Shown in pieces: positions 63,851-64,000 of a stretch of DNA of 64,000 bases. Below the pieces are notes generated by a model. The model did no database searches, was not told the origin of the DNA, and worked only from the letters and a program-made list of their open reading frames with translations. The DNA lies in assembly GCF_022829515.1 (NCBI RefSeq), contig NZ_JAKSYL010000131.1:1-64000 (forward strand), in the 5' to 3' direction. Numbering within the stretch: position 1 is the stretch's first letter; each line of letters opens with the position of its first letter. Position numbers and translations under genes: made by a program. This DNA is from Methylobacterium sp. J-048 (GTDB taxonomy: Bacteria > Pseudomonadota > Alphaproteobacteria > Rhizobiales > Beijerinckiaceae).

Positions 63851-64000
63851 GTGACCTTTCAACCTGTTGCCCAATCCTTGGCGCGCGCCCTGGCGGCCGC
63901 GCTCGTCGGCGCCGCCCTGTCCGGCCCGGCGCGGGCCGCCCCGGCGGATTACCGGTTCGAGCTCGTCACCCGGGAGGCCAAGGTCGGCGAGGCCGTCCTG
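63851..64000 (+). CDS. Secreted FixH/YtkA-like protein, 3' partial
   Basis: Only the first 50 codons are in the window. GTG 63851 follows CAGGAGATTTTTC. A signal peptide (ARALAAALVGAALSGPARA) is followed by PADYRFELVTREAKVGEAVL, the usual start of a YtkA/FixH-type beta-sandwich domain. Such proteins occur beside copper or cytochrome oxidase genes, in agreement with the metal-rich protein before it. The assignment is tentative because most of the gene is missing. Confidence 0.6.
   Translation, partial: MTFQPVAQSLARALAAALVGAALSGPARAAPADYRFELVTREAKVGEAVL

Overview
The window is a stretch of a very GC-rich alphaproteobacterial chromosome. Gene content (trmFO, uvrA, rlmB, argE, NepR/EcfG-type general stress regulators, DUF1127, a GCG_CRPN-type secreted protein) and codon use point to Methylobacteriaceae, most likely Methylobacterium or Methylorubrum. 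That assignment is inference from style and gene families, not from a search. Most of the sequence is ordinary, tightly packed chromosomal DNA, but several short blocks look acquired or rearranged.

Region by region. 1-6.1 kb is a glycan-modification block (three glycosyltransferases, a hexapeptide acyltransferase and an AT-richer FkbM methyltransferase lying between the acyltransferase and a partial copy of its own 3' end), ending in an AT-rich gene-poor gap. 6.1-13 kb holds trmFO, a DUF1127 gene, small secreted proteins, an HtrA-like protein that has lost its catalytic triad, an ECF sigma factor with its membrane anti-sigma factor, a fasciclin protein and an outer-membrane protein. 13.4-21 kb holds uvrA, a cupin/quinone-oxidoreductase pair opposite an HxlR regulator, and a nitrate-sensing-type chemoreceptor. 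21-25 kb is an amidohydrolase, MFS transporter and polysaccharide deacetylase group.

25-28.6 kb is the most unusual part: rlmB, then a plasmid-style replication module on the chromosome, consisting of a 19-bp iteron array with helical-turn spacing, a G-rich 13-bp tandem array, a RepA_C-type initiator, and a coiled-coil/HARE-HTH protein behind an inverted-repeat operator. 28.8-36.6 kb has a beta carbonic anhydrase, small secreted proteins, an arylformamidase-like hydrolase, argE, DoxX, GST and GFA genes. 36.8-43 kb has a benzoylformate-decarboxylase-like ThDP enzyme, an FAD oxidoreductase, a LysR regulator and an HD-GYP response regulator, followed by repeats and a truncated oxidoreductase.

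43.5-51 kb has an SGNH hydrolase, an SDR, two type II toxin-antitoxin modules (PrlF-YhaV and BrnT-BrnA), a glycosyltransferase and a PucG-like aminotransferase. 51-59 kb has an isolated molybdenum hydroxylase large subunit, a Tat-type aldo/keto reductase, a larC-larE-larB operon for the nickel-pincer cofactor, and a YihY/BrkB membrane protein. 59-62.4 kb has an EcfG-type sigma factor that appears to carry its own NepR-like anti-sigma segment, a separate convergent nepR gene, a phosphoesterase, an AlkA-like glycosylase and a CAU-anticodon tRNA. The last part has a DCC-family protein and the start of a probable metal-related secreted gene pair.

Dispersed GC-rich hairpin repeats fill many of the intergenic gaps.
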